Part shown: positions 51,411 through 63,950 of the stretch, one piece after another
How positions within the stretch are numbered: the stretch's first letter is position 1
Layout: each line of letters begins with the position of its first letter
Origin: Branchiostoma belcheri
Taxonomy: Eukaryota > Chordata > Leptocardii > Amphioxiformes > Branchiostomatidae
Assembly (NCBI RefSeq): GCF_001625305.1
Contig: NW_017803843.1
Coordinates: 966,264 to 1,030,263, forward strand
Reading direction: 5' to 3'
DNA length: 64,000 nt
Made by a program: the position numbers and the translations under genes
The notes under the pieces: model-generated
Seen by the model: only the letters and a program-made list of their open reading frames with translations
The model's database searches: none
What the model was told of the DNA's origin: nothing

Positions 51411-54400
51411 TTAATATTTTTCAGCCATTATCAACACAATCAGTGATGACCAGCCTGTGAATGGGTGACACCCCTTCCCATGACCATTCACATCACTGTA
51501 GTTTTCCCAGATAAAGCCTGATCTCTCATACTCCACGTACAGGTTGTGGATGAGATTACGCCTCAGTTCTTTGTATATCTCTGCAGCCTGGGACTTGTAC
51601 GGCCCCTTTACGGAGGAGTAATGATGCAACGCCCGCACTGCCAGGAAGTTCATGTTGATCCAGATCTGTCCCCTCCAGTAGGGAGGGTCGTGTTCTGTGT
51701 TGTATTTCATGTACAAGGGATCTGTCTTGGCTAGCGATCTCAGGCCGTACTTTGTCCACAAGAGTTGAGGGTTTTTCAGGTCTGTTAGAATCTTGCCCAA
51801 CTTTGGAGACTTTGCGTCCACGATCTGTAGGAGGAAAGGGAACAAGCTAACATAGCCGAATGAGTTGACAAACTTGTCGGTTGGTTGCTCTCCCTTGATT
51901 ACTCGGTACATCTTGCCTTTAGGTACAGGTTGTCGTCTCTGACCAGGTTTGGGTGGGGGTGGAAGGGGTACTTTCTCACGTTCTAGCACCACCGCTTTGG
52001 TGTGTTTTCCATAGTCTGAAAACAGCTGTTTGGATGGAGACCAGTGTAGTTTCTCAAGCACAGCGTTGTCTGTCAGGAGCTTGTGTGTTGCCTCATACTC
52101 CTCCCCGGGCTCCCCTATCACTTTTGCGATGTCCGCCATCACGCCGGAGGCAAGCGCCATCCAGCAGCGAAGATCGACATGGCGCTCATCGTCTGATGGG
52201 TGGGAGGCGCGGGGGTAGTCGTCCAGGCCTGACGTCAGGGTGAGGGGGTTGAGCTGCTGGTTTTTGTTGGCACTGGGATCCCTTCCCCTCCACCTGTACG
52301 AGGATGGTTCGTTCCCGAGCTGCGAGGTGTTGAACCAGTTGTACCACGTCTTCAGCCGGGGGAACATCCGCTTCAGCAGGAGGATGTCCTCCTCGCTCCT
52401 GTTGGCGGCCAGGTCCTTCATCAGGGACTGGATGGGGAGGAACAGCGTGGGAGGGTTGGCGTTCTGGTTCTTCTGTACGACGAACTCGGCCGGCACTTTA
52501 CTCCTCGCTTCACTGCCCAGAATCTGTTCCCTGGGGATCCAGCCCTCTATGTTCATCAGGTCCAGCCAATGACTGAGGATCTCCTTGCTTATCGCTGTGT
52601 CCCACTTGCTGATGAGAAGCTGGTGAAATCCCTCGTCCCAGAGGAACCCGCGAGGGAAGAAGGACCTGGAGGGGACAGCCGTGTAGAGGGGCGCCTCCCA
52701 ATACTCCACAGGCTCGTCATTATAGGGAGACTGCACCAAGGACTTGCCTCGGAAGTATCCTATCCCTCCCACCATGTTACTGACAGCTGCCTTGGCAAAC
52801 CGAAGGTTCTTCTCCGTGTATCCTCTTCTATTCAAGCCAAAGGTGTTTTCAAACTTCTCGTCGAATGCCACTTTGTACCTCTCCAGTTCCCTGGTTAGTT
52901 CCATCCCCACGAGCCTGGTGTTCCTCGACGTGAAGCTTTCTGACTCAAACACGACTTCCAGGACGCACGGAACCTCCAACGTGACCTGATGAACGAGCAC
53001 GTTGGCCTTGATGTCGGGTATGGTACTCCTCTTGATCAGGTCACCGGCCAGCCCGTACAGGATGCGCGTCTTGTTGAACAGTAACCTGCGCATCCCGTGT
53101 TCCACGGAGCTCTTCAGGAGATCCAGACGCGGCGAGTACGAGACCAGGTGGTGGTACGTCACGTTCTTTCTGGACACCTTCGGGAAGGACATGCGGAACT
53201 TTCCCAGCTCCTCCGTCTGTCCTGTGATGGCGACTAGTCGGTTGTTCTCCACAACTGGTTGTATCGTGCCCTGTCCATCCGTAGCTGCATAGAAGAGGAA
53301 GGATACCGTGGGGATGCTGATGCTCTTGGACTTCTGTGGAACAGATAAGAAACAATGCTCATCAATGTATGCTGAGATACTGTGACATATACACACTTGC
53401 TATACATGTAAGATTATGATTCCTGTAAATGTAATCAACATCTGACTCCATGCACCACCTACTAGTACGTGATGAAGTGCCACAGAAATAAGATGTGGTT
53501 TAAAACATGCTTTAAGTAGTAGGTTGACTTATGATACAGACCATGGATTCTAATCATGCACAATTCATAGCCAGTCTCTCACAGCTAGAAATTGTTTGTG
53601 GCCAAGATAAATGTTGACTGTTCCAGTTTTATGGTGGTTTTAATGGCCAGTGTTCTGCATATACATATGTATATGTATGTATGTTCACTCAATGTGCTGA
53701 CTTACATGTATGACAAGTCAATTGTGAATTCCTGAACTGCATACCAGTAAGTACACACATGCATATTTCTAGTATCCTATACTGAACAAGAGCCTATGTT
53801 TAAGAGCTCAGAAGTCTCCTATGAAGAGACTGGTATATTTTTAGGCAACCAATCTGGGACACTTTCTTCAGAGATGAGTATTTCAGAGTATTCTTATTGT
53901 GACACACATGTGGTCTCTGGGTAAATAGAAGAATGTACATGAAGGAATGTTGTACTTTCTCAATGAAAGGGTCAATGGGATTTAGCAGAAAGGTATTTGA
54001 CCAATGTGTTTGACAAACTAATGGTGCATGAAAGATTCTGTCTTTCCCACCAACATGCTCCGTTACCTTTGGCAAGTTGGGATTTTACACCAAGACATAC
54101 TCTGCAAAAGAAGCTTGCTTAAGATCAAATGCATATTTGATAGCTTCTGCAACTTATGCAACTTATTCTGACATGCTACTTGCAAACTTATAATCTTATG
54201 CAGCAAAAATTCCAAATTATTAAAGTAAACCATTCAAGCTTTACCAACAGTTTAAAACTTTCCTTCCACGTCTCGTCCTGTTAAGAAATAAATAAAAAGT
54301 TCAACATTGGTCTACTGCTCTTCTAAGTCATAAATGCTTGGGGGGACGAGGGTTCCCCTAAAATTTCTGCATGAACAAAACTTCTCTTAAAATTGCATCA

Positions 54401-56883
54401 ACAGCCAAAGGGCCCTTCTGTAAATAAGATGTGGATATACCAGGATATGGGTGTACATGTATTTGGCTAACTAGCAAGGGCAGGCTCTAACCATGGGGAA
54501 TTGGGGATCGTATTGGATGACAAAAAGGCTCACAGAATGTCATCTGCAGATTGACCTGTGTCAAATTCAAGGCTATGTCCTGCTGGGGACAAGGCCATAT
54601 TTCAGCAACATCTACTGTAACGTAAAGTACAAGGGATGTGGAATGAATCATTGGCTCTTCTTCATCCTGAATAACAGCAGGTTACAAAGTAACAAAGATG
54701 TCTGGATATTTTACCCAGTATGGTGTAGGAGGAAGTGAAGACATGTGGATAGAATTATAGACTGATGACAAGAGTATTTAAGTGAACAGACAGAAGTACA
54801 CAGGGGATGTTATAGGTGCATTAAGTAGCAACAAAAAGGCAGAAAGGACTAAAGGGTTATGTCAATGATTGTGGTACTTTTAGCCTTCTCCCTTCTGCCC
54901 TGTGGCATCAAATTTGTTCTGGCTTATGGCATTAATTAGGCAGCAGAGAGAAGGTTAGACTACCACTAACAATTCTATTTTTCAACTGTTGTTCAAAGTC
55001 ATCATAATTCATATTGAAAGGCTTTATTTTGCCTTCCAATAAAAGAGCTGGGGGTGGGTGATAGGTCTGGTGGGTGTGTCTGCCCAATCAACCAATAACA
55101 ACAAAGCTCTGACAGGTGGGGACCAATGGTTAAACATACACACCACATGGGGCCGCCAGACACACTGTATGTATACACAACATGGAACCTTGGCTTCAAC
55201 AAGGTTCATATTGTCTGCTTTCCAAAAATTGAGAGCCGCCTTGCTCCACAACTGTCTGGAATGATTGGGAAAACTTGCAATGATGCCAACATATCCTCCA
55301 GGGTTGGAGGAGAGATTAAATTAGACTGTCAGGAAACCAGTGTCAAATCACTTTAATTTCGTACATTGTATCAAAGGCATGCAAGCTAGCAAGCTTATTA
55401 GCTTTATGTAGGAATGTCGTAATATAGACCAGTACATACTATAATGATTTTTGTAGGGGGAACTACAAAAGACATGTGGCAGATATTTGAATTTGGATAC
55501 CTGGATGTCATTCTATTCAGAAAAGACAGACATTCTACTATGATTCTAGTGTCTCTAAAATTAAGATGAATCACAACTTGGAGGCTGTGTTTTGACTAGA
55601 GGCAAAGTCATGCCAAGACAGAATAGTGAATACACTGACAGTGTAAGAGGTGTAATAAGAGATGTCATTTGTACATTTGTAGAGATGTCAAAGATCAAAC
55701 TGAACAAACACCACATGTGGTACCATATGGCTCACAATACCATATGTCCAGGACAACTTAGTTTTTTTTTTCCAAGAAAACAGTATTTTCTAAATAGAAA
55801 CTTAATTCAAACCCTGACAGATGTCAATATCATAAAATAACTAGTAGTATTGATAATACAAAGCATGCTGGGCTACTACCACATGCTGAGAGTTAACATA
55901 ATTCAAATTCTCAAGACATTCGATGACAATCAATCACACCAACTCCCCACATGTTGTTACTGTTATTGTTGCTGTACCGATGTAGAAGGAACATAAACAA
56001 ACGTTACCCTGGGACTGGCGGTGATCCTCCATGTCCAGTCGCCGCCGTGGTCCCCGCCGGGCCGCTTGACGAACTCGGTGACCATGCTGAAGTTCTTGTC
56101 GATGATTTCCTGCAGGCCGAAGTTGACGCCGTCGTGCTGGAGCCATCCGTAGCGGGGCAGCCCGTCGCCCTGCTCGCAGGTGTGCCGGACCTCGGGCCGC
56201 ACGATCCTGGGGACCGCCCGGGAGTACTGCACCATCCACATCATCCCCGTCACCAGCGAGCGCGGGCTGCGCGTCTTCATGCCGAAGTAAACATTGGGTC
56301 GGTACGTTCCCCAGAACCGGTCCGGGGAGGCGGTCGCGCCGGTGGCGCCCTCCTCCACAACCTTGGCTGCGTGCAGCGGCGTGTTGACACGGGATCGTAA
56401 CATTTCCTGGTACTTGACGTATCCGAACCCGCCGATCAAGGCGAGGAAGATCGTGGCACAAACCTTCAGTGACTGTCCCAACGACGTCTGCCGGCCTCTC
56501 GCCGTGAGTCTACCCTGCTGTACGTACCCATCCTCCGAGCCCCTCTCGCTCTCGTCGCCGGCAGCTCCGTTGGATTTTGCCGCCGGTGGTTTCCTGTGCC
56601 GCACCATACCTTCCTCGTCCTCGTTTAGTACACACTCCGTGTCATCTGGTTCCCATTTACCGGCGTGTTCCGGGTCCTCCCCTGCTGACAGCTGCTTCAC
56701 TTCATGGGGGTCGCCATCTTGTTCGGTCTCGCTCGGTTCGTCTGCCACGACGATTTCGCCGAATTCCGACTCGTCTGTCTCCGATTGGCTGCCGTCAGAG
56801 TTCCCCGGCAGCTCCGCCGGTTCCCCGCCCTCGTTCGGAGCTATTTCTGAGCCCATTGATGTTTGGTCAGCCGTGAGACTCAT
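51411..56883 (-). CDS. MOGS: Mannosyl-oligosaccharide glucosidase (glucosidase I, GH63)
   Basis: Two large minus-strand exons, 56883-56008 (292 codons) and 53333-51411 (640 codons plus stop), join in phase 0. They give 932 residues, or 943 if the candidate microexon at 54278-54246 is used; human MOGS has 837. The enzyme removes the terminal alpha-1,2-glucose from Glc3Man9GlcNAc2 in the ER lumen, the first step of N-glycan trimming. A long acidic cytosolic N-terminus (1-135) precedes a type II membrane segment (about 141-158, VCATIFLALIGGFGYVKY). The GH63 lumenal domain shows WGTYRPNVYFGMKTRSP, TAVPSRSFFPRGFLWDEGFHQ, YRWRGRDP, LDDYPRASHPS, ERHVDLRCW, EHDPPYWRGQIW, GFIWENYSD and CHPFTGWSS. The Asp of WDEGFHQ and the Glu of IWENY match the catalytic pair described for the family. 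The last exon frame continues upstream to 53396, but that part lies behind a good acceptor and is intronic. Confidence 0.95.
54246..54278 (-). other. Candidate 33-bp microexon of MOGS
   Basis: On the minus strand, TTTATTTCTTAACAG precedes 33 bases and GTAAAG follows. The bases read DETWKESFKLL with both ends in phase 0, so inclusion adds 11 residues and keeps the MOGS frame between TASPR and KSKSIS. The junction falls at a loop that varies between species. Skipping also keeps the frame, so this could be real, optional or chance. Confidence 0.35.
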
Positions 56884-58876
56884 GTTTTATTCACACGCTA
56901 CCGGATCCTGCCTCACCTGTTCAATAAATGTAATGAAATCCGCCGGAGGCCATGTTGGGACTGTCCGAGAGAATCAACAAACGTGCCTGACCAAAAATAA
57001 TAGGTATGGTCAAAGCAGACTAACGTAATGCCTGAAAAAAAAAGACTCATTGAAGACACATTGAATCCGAAGTTGACAAACTGAATCAAACCGAATTACC
57101 GCGTTCTCGTCTTAATCTATACTTAATGCGAATCCATTACGATAGGTGCCGTGGGGGGGGGGGTGATAGCTATGTAAACTCGAAGATGTGGCCGCAATTC
57201 CTGTGATTCATCCAACTTTTGCTTTAGTAGTAGAACCAAGGTTGAGAACCTGAGAACCAAGGTACATAAGCGTTTCACGGTAACGTTATATATAATTAAC
57301 GCAGGTCTTATCATTGGTCTTCAGCACCCAGGACAGGTCAAAACTTTTTCAGTTCGAAACCTTTCCAATTTTCAAGATCTTCCTAGCAATTCCCCTGATT
57401 CTACAAATCATATAGATGTTGTATACTCTCCTTTTGGAAAAAAAAACGTCACTTGATTCTTTACATAAGTTTTAGAACATTAAAAAATCCGCATGTCCTG
57501 CGCAATGATAATGCCAGATATAGCTTTCAGCACCAGGGACAGACCTGTTCATATAACTAGTATGGTGTTCAGCACCAAGGCTAGATTCTATGTGTCTGAA
57601 TCCTATGACAGATTTTGAGAGTCTGTCAGTTGAACTAACTGTGATAACCTCCTACACAGGTCTACTTACGTCTTTTTCACGATTTCCCCTAACTCAGTTT
57701 CGCCCTAAATGGACAGTTTAGATTTGTAGCCTCTGTTGTACCATGTGCCCAACTGACATGTAAATGCGTACATATAATGGTACTAGTACTCTATTATGTA
57801 TTACAAGTGGACTATAAACGACTTTGAATGATTTAGGGCCATTCGACAACTCAGCGGCAAAACTTTATTGATATGATATGATATGAATCTTTATTGCATG
57901 TTCTTGCCCAGATGGGCTAAATGCACAAGAGGATGTCCAGTATGTAAAACATGAGTATTTCATACCGGTACGCTATATTCTAATGCAAAGTGCTAGGAAT
58001 CTATACATTACAATAATACAAAATGTACTATAAACTACCTATCATCTACTGTTAGTCCTTTCTTCTCTCTCTTTGAAACATTTGGAAACATATACATGTA
58101 TTTTTATTATAAAACGTAACTATAAATCGATGGATGAATGAATGAATGAATAGAAATGCTTTTATTCATTGATACTGAATTTTATGACAGATATTCTTCC
58201 CCTGTTGCGAGTTTCAAAGTTATTTTACATACAAGGTTTGCAGCAGCTATGTAACCTACCCGAGGCTAGGTTTACCTGTACTGTCATGGTTCGAATTCAG
58301 TGCACTTGAACCGGGAAGTACAAACAGTCATGTCTTCTTTACATACGCAGTTCCGTCTGGACTTCCCGTCTTTGGCGACTGCTAGAGAACATATGAAGTC
58401 CGCTTGGGCATTACTTCTTACCATAATTTTACAAAGGCTGATATGTTAGTTGCGTTCAAAAACTTTAAATTAAGATCATTATCGAACTTGACCTGCGTTT
58501 TTCCTGCCTCTCCCTAACCACTTACTAACAACCATCCGCATTTTCTCGAGTAATGTTGTACACAAACACATGCACAAAGGACAGCTCTTTTTTTATATAA
58601 GAGTTTGCCACCGGCACAAAAGACTAAAAGTCTATTATATATACATATATGTTGTAGATATTTACAATATAAATCGAGCGCTGCTGGGTGGATACATCGC
58701 AACGTAACGTAACAAAACTAAATATTGATTTTCCCATTATGAATACCTTTGCACATGTTTCACAATTCATTGCCAGCTAGATGATGACAAATTGCATTCG
58801 TTTCTGCGGTGACAGAAATGGTCATAATGCCACAAATGTTACCCTAACATGATGCCATGGCTCTTGTTAACGTTTT
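56884..58876. other. Spacer between MOGS and GH1 paralogue G
   Basis: The region upstream of MOGS (56884-57100) should be its promoter. The next 1.7 kb is AT-rich and contains a dispersed repeat at 57866-58110, a GAAT-type microsatellite at about 58132-58150, and the likely 3' UTR of paralogue G near 58876. No coding exon is seen. Confidence 0.5.
57866..58110 (-). repeat. Dispersed repeat, LINE-tail-like (copy 2)
   Basis: This block resembles 20499-20760: it shares CTTTATTGCATGTTC at the start and CTTCTCTCTCTTTGAAACAT near the end. At its left edge is a GATAT tandem run (57870-57887). On the minus strand this gives an AATAAAG signal followed by a short tandem repeat, the form seen at the 3' end of some LINE families. 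Confidence 0.5.
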
Positions 58877-61732
58877 CTACAGCTCCTCTTTCACAGTGAT
58901 ACCGCCCCGACATTTCCCCCACATGTCCTGGACCATCCTGGTGACGTCTGCTCCCTCAGGGAAGCCGTTGTTGGCGATGACGTCGCTGTAGAATTTGGCA
59001 GACTGTTTGGGTGTTCGGGGTCGGTTCGGGTCGGTGAAGTTGACGTAGTGCAGCCCGAACCTCTCGGTGTATCCTCGGGCCCACTCGAAGTTGTCCATCA
59101 GGGACCAGGCGGTGTAGGCTCGCACATTCACTCCGTCTACTTCGATGGCTACAGTAAAAAGAAGCACAAAAACAACATATGATAGTATAGCATATATATA
59201 TGACTATCATATCTTTTGATGTGTGTTGTTGTTGTTATTTATTTGTTTGTTTTGTTTTGTTTTGTTTATCAACAGTGTCAGATACTGATTACTTTGGTTA
59301 CCTTTCAGTACCTCATCGATGTACGTGATGTAGTAACAGATGCGGCCCGTGTCCTCCATGACAGGCGGCGTGACGTCACCATCAGACCAACCGTTCTCTG
59401 TGATGTAGACCTCGGGATCGCCATAGTGTTCCTTTCAAACAGGAGAAAGAACTCAAGTTTAAACGTATTGAATAAATCGAGTGAAAAACGTGATCTTTTG
59501 AATGGCGAACACACAGTGACTTCGCATCATGCGACCAAAAATGATGTATTGGTTCACAACCTCCAGTCGTGTCCTTAGCTGCCTCTACGTAAAGTATACC
59601 TAAACTATCAAAGTATCTAATACTTCGGTTTATGCTTCTACTAGTGTCTGTAAGCGCATGATCGGTACTAATGATAAGTACGTACCTTTATGTGTTTGAG
59701 AAGTCTGCGGAGTCCCCATGGTACTGCATACAGCCAGTCAGACTCACCACGTGGCCACTCCGGGGCGGTGGTCGTTTCAACCGATCGCCACCCAAGGGCG
59801 TCCTGTGACTAGGCAAATATATTTTGGTAGTCAACGAAAACCTTACATGCTCTGAAATGTTTACCGTTTGAATAGCGATTTCCATGTAAAAGCTTCTTTT
59901 TGATACAGTCAAGAAAACCAGTACTTCGTTTTCCCCTTTGACTGATAGATAGCATCAAATCTTACAGTTACACCAAGTTCAGCAAGCCGCAAACTTTCCT
60001 CAATCATTTGTCAATGACTTACCTGTAGATCGGTGGGTTTGTCAGCCACAATTTGTGTTGTATAATGATTCACACCCAAGAAATCCGACGTCCCACGGAT
60101 GAGAGATTTGTCCTCGTGGGACAATTCAGGAACATCCGTTGTCAACTTCAGGTTCTGTATCTGTAAAGAATAAAAAACCCAGAGTGAATACGGCGTGCTC
60201 AGACTCAAATCCATCGTAGGTCGTCGGACGATTTTATAGCGATTTCACAATAAAACTGACTCAGCTTTTTCCCAGATGGTGCATTTAGTTTGTGACTTAA
60301 CTACGATCGAAGGACGACTGGGCCTTTGGGGACCTCACCCTGCGAGACCTCACCCTGCGTTGCCTTGACCCTGCGAGATCGAAATCCAAACAAGATCGAA
60401 CAAATACTGTAGTCAAATGCTCGACTCACTGTTTCCTCGATGGCGCTAGGATAGTCGCCGTCTCCGAAGATGGGCTGCGCAAACCACCCGTTGATTATCT
60501 GCGTAGCGCGGTCGGTTGCCTCAACGTCAGCGGAAAGGTCAGGGTCACGAGGCTCCGCCCACCAAAGACTCAGAGTGATCCCGACTTTACCTCCCTGAAG
60601 TCGTCGGAAGGTCGTGTTGTACGTGTGCCACGCCATGGCATGGGCCTACGTTAGAACAACGACGACGTATAATTAGCACCATGCTACTATTGAACCGCAT
60701 AGTACGAATCATATGCCTAGCCAAACTGATAAAACCTTAAAGGTATTTTTGCGGACAAAGTGTCCTGAACAATAGTAGGATTGGACTTTGTTGTCGTACA
60801 TTCTGTCGACGCTAGGTGGCACTTTGGACTAGGTCATTGTCTAGGTCGGGTGGTAAAGGTCACAACATAAAGACGCCATGAGTTAAGCTGCATATCATCG
60901 GGTCACGTCCTAGCTACACCTAGGGCGTGACCTACATAGCTAGGACTGCTATGATACGCCGAAGGACCGATCGACAGATACAGATACAGCACTACAATAA
61001 CTCTAGATCTACGGTATAAGTATTTTCACACGATACCTTAAGAAGAGTACGTCCACAGCGCAAGCTAGAGGCTGGATCTTGGATACCGGGGGCGTGTGTC
61101 CCTGATTCATAACCCATTGAGCAGAATATCATCGGTTCGTTAAAAGTTATCCAAAACTTGACCCTGTCCCCGAACGTCTGGAACGCGTAGGCGGCGTAGG
61201 TGTGATAATGCTCGACAATATCCTCGCTCACCCAGCCCCCGTACCTGTCCTGTAGGGCCTGCGGAAGGTCCCAGTGGTAAAGCGTCACCATCGGGGTGAT
61301 GCCGTTTGCGATCAGCTCGTCAATCAACCTGTTGTAATAGTCGACGCCATCTTGGTTGATTCCTCCCTCTACCGTGCCGTCGGGTAAGATTCGGGTCCAG
61401 GAGAGAGAGAAGCGGTAGTACTTCAGACCCATGGCCTTCATGAGCTGCACGTCTTCTCGGTACTTGTTGTAGCTGTCACAGGCCACGTCTCCGGTGTCCC
61501 CGCGGTCTACCTTACCAGGTGTGTGGGAGAACCTGTCCCAGATGGACTCGCCTTTGCCGTCCGCGTCCCAGCCGCCCTCGATCTGGTAGGACGCCGTGGC
61601 CGTGCTCCAGATGAAGCCGTCGGGAAACGTACCCGGGCGGAAGTCGTCTCTGCTTGGATCGTACGCGCCATAGTCGTAAACACCGCCGCTCACTGTGCTT
61701 AACACAACAGACAGGACCCAGAAAAACAACAT
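58877..61732 (-). CDS. GH1 lactase-like paralogue G, predicted ER-lumenal
   Basis: Six minus-strand exons: 61732-61037, 60645-60430, 60160-60023, 59802-59686, 59431-59302 and 59148-58877, giving 522 residues. It has a signal peptide ([16 protein letters not shown]) and a GH1 domain with acid/base Glu199 in TFNEPM and nucleophile Glu401 in [19 protein letters not shown] is intact. Exon 3 is five codons shorter than in A-D, and FFGLNHY reads FLGVNHY. The last exon is 272 nt as in F. There is no hydrophobic tail, and the protein ends ITVKEEL, whose last four residues fit the ER-retention pattern [KRHQSA][DENQ]EL. By inference it is a soluble ER-lumenal beta-glycosidase. It is inverted and about 28.6 kb from F, with SUFU, ACTR1 and MOGS in between. 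Confidence 0.93.
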
Positions 61733-63043
61733 TTCTGTTCACTGCACGTACACAATGGAGGTCAGGGGATCACCATTCTTGTTGAACCAGAAAAGGGCAA
61801 CATGAGAGTTCGTGACGGAAGTTACAAAACAAAGTCATAAAACATCTAAGTGTTTGCACACCTAGTGTAAAACGTTCACCTACTCTAAAACGTACGCGTT
61901 AGATTTTTTAGGAGCCCTAATTTAGGGTGTTTTGAGAAACCCTAGTTTAGGGTTTTTTGAGAGACCCTAATTCAGGGTTTTTCGAGAAACCCTAACTTAG
62001 GGATTTGCGAGAAACCCTTTGTTAGGTTTTTTGAGAAACCTTAAGTTTTTGAAAACCCTAATTTAGAAACCATTTTTTTAGAAACCCTAATTAAGGGTTT
62101 TTGAGAAACCCTAATTTAGCGGTTTGGGGAACCCTAATTAATTTTTTTTTTTAGAAACCCTAATTCAATTTATACAATTGTAATATTACTCAACAAGTGT
62201 GTTGCCATGTATCACAATTAACCAACAAGTCTACTCTACATATAAACAAAAGGTTATGTGGTACGTAACTACACAGGTATGCAGTACACTTTCTTAGTTC
62301 TGGACACTTACTTCTGAATAAGTTGATATGTGATGTGGCAGATCGAGGTACACTGACAAAGGATATGCTTGTTTTGATGTGACAGATGTTTCTAGCTTTT
62401 AATACATGCCTAAATCATGTAGGTCAGTGCTCTGATTGCTGGCGACATCGCTCAGCAGAAAACTGAAAAGGAGCAATCGATGTCGGCTGGCGTGTTGCAG
62501 TCAAGTCGATACCACAGAAATATTGTGTATCTGGGTCAGACACCCATGCCTTTGTGAAATCTACAAATGGGCAGAGACATCTGTTACCACAATAACAAGT
62601 CCACGTCTATAGCTGTTTGTCACTGTTGTAGTGCCGGGGAGACGGTAGACAACGTGGCGTGTTCATCTCCGGCGACTGGGCTCCACTATACCCCAACTAC
62701 CACGGAGAGCAGGACTCAATTTGTGCGGCTCACTTCGCAGTGTTACATCTTCTTACCGAATATCCAAGAGTAACCAAAGGTAACAACTGTGTTAACCCAT
62801 TCATAATCTGATTATTGAAGCCAATTCAGGGGATGCTAGTTGGCGCAGCAAAGTAAATGCACTGCATATGTATGTTACTCGTAGATAAAAAGGGGGAAGC
62901 AGCCTGACTACAGAAGAAACTTTTTGACCGATGCCACATATGTGAAACACGTCAGCAGGTGAAATGCAAAACTTGATGACCTAGTGTTACTATAACACAG
63001 ATATATGACACACATACTGTGTTTTTGCAGACGACATCTCACA
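61733..63043. other. Spacer between GH1 paralogue G and the secreted peptide gene
   Basis: This holds the promoter side of paralogue G, the telomere-like minisatellite, and about 880 bases upstream of the peptide gene. A GC-richer block at 62560-62780 ending in AAAG before GTAACA could be a noncoding 5' exon of the peptide gene, but its frame shows no known domain. Confidence 0.45.
61914..62166. repeat. Palindromic telomere-like minisatellite
   Basis: About nine to ten imperfect units have the form GAGAAACCCTAATTTAGGGTTT. Each unit pairs CCCTAA with TTAGGG, so single units are palindromic and the array can extrude as hairpins. The units vary in length and carry point changes, so this is an old degenerate array and not a true telomere. 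Confidence 0.8.
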
Positions 63044-63950
63044 ATGGCGCACAAAGTGGCTGTCTTCATTTTGTTCGCCTTCATCCTGTCGGTTTCCATG
63101 GAGACAGGGAATGCCTGGAAGTTTATGGTAAGGACGCACAGACTTTCTCAATAAAACCTACTAGTAGATTCCTAGGAGGTCTGATTAGTAATTACTAGTA
63201 CTGGCTGGCATCAATCGGTTAGTTAATAGCGACTCAATCCGGTGTCAGTAGGTTGCGACTAAGGGCTATTCATGTTATGACCTGAGTGACATCATGGACA
63301 CCATTTAGTTGTATCTAAGATGTATTTTGTCAAATGTCTCTTGTGACGGCATTAGGCCTCCAAGGCTCTGGTCTGGGTGTCATCCTCCGTAGTCCATGGT
63401 AGCTAGCAGCGACAATAGGGAGCACCCAGGCTACAGAAGCTCCACAACTCAAGAACTCATTACAGTGCCGACTCATGAATGCAGCAAAAGGCCATCATGT
63501 GCCGGCTTGTCGTAAAAGTTGCTATAAACTACCGCAAATTCACAATACCAGCTTTGTACGGTATTCGTGTGGTTTAGCAGCATTTTTTGGCTAGAATATT
63601 TTTTATTCGCCCGCACGCACTAGTTTGGGGATCGTCAGAGGATGTCATCCATAGAATTAAGTCAGTGCGTCTAAATCATTTTCGGTCAAGTTCAAGATTT
63701 TTTTAATCTTGAAAATTTTTTTTATTAAAAACGTTTTCACATTTTTTCAAACCAAGCAGAAGCGCAACAAAAGCTCCGGTTCCAACATCGCCAGGAAGGT
63801 GAAGAGAGCCTACGACCAGAACTGGGTGGATGACGCCATAAACGCCGGCTGCACGCCGCACCAGGAGCCTTGCCAGCGCGGCACGTTCTGTTGCCCTGCG
63901 TCCGGCGGTCGGTTCGGAATGTGCCATCTCGAGAAGGACGGAAACAACAG
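63044..63950 (+). CDS. Secreted cysteine-rich prepropeptide, 5' part
   Basis: Two exons are visible: 63044-63127 (28 codons) and 63760-63950 (63 codons plus two bases). The gene continues past the window. The N-terminus is a clear signal peptide (HKVAVFILFAFILSVS, likely cleaved near GNA-W). A basic run RKVKR at the start of exon 2 is a typical furin-type cleavage site, after which the chain begins AYDQNW. It then has the cysteine pattern C-x6-C-x5-CC-x9-C, which recalls colipase-fold or knottin-type peptides such as the prokineticin/Dickkopf group. The rest of the cysteines would lie in the missing exons, so the family cannot be fixed. It is probably an extracellular signalling or defence peptide by inference. 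Confidence 0.65.

Noticed and set aside
53334..53396. N-terminal extension of the 661-codon MOGS open frame (start at 53396)
   Set aside because: A strong acceptor (TTCCACAG) lies at the point where homology begins, and the GH63 N-terminal half is found in a separate exon at 56883-56008. The extension is intron.
56294..57028. 244-codon plus-strand open frame
   Set aside because: It is antisense to MOGS exon 1 and follows from that exon's GC-rich codon use; no domain is visible.
61512..61742. Alternative-frame ORF over exon 1 of paralogue G
   Set aside because: Shifted shadow of the GH1 exon; the same shadow appears over exon 1 of the other paralogues.
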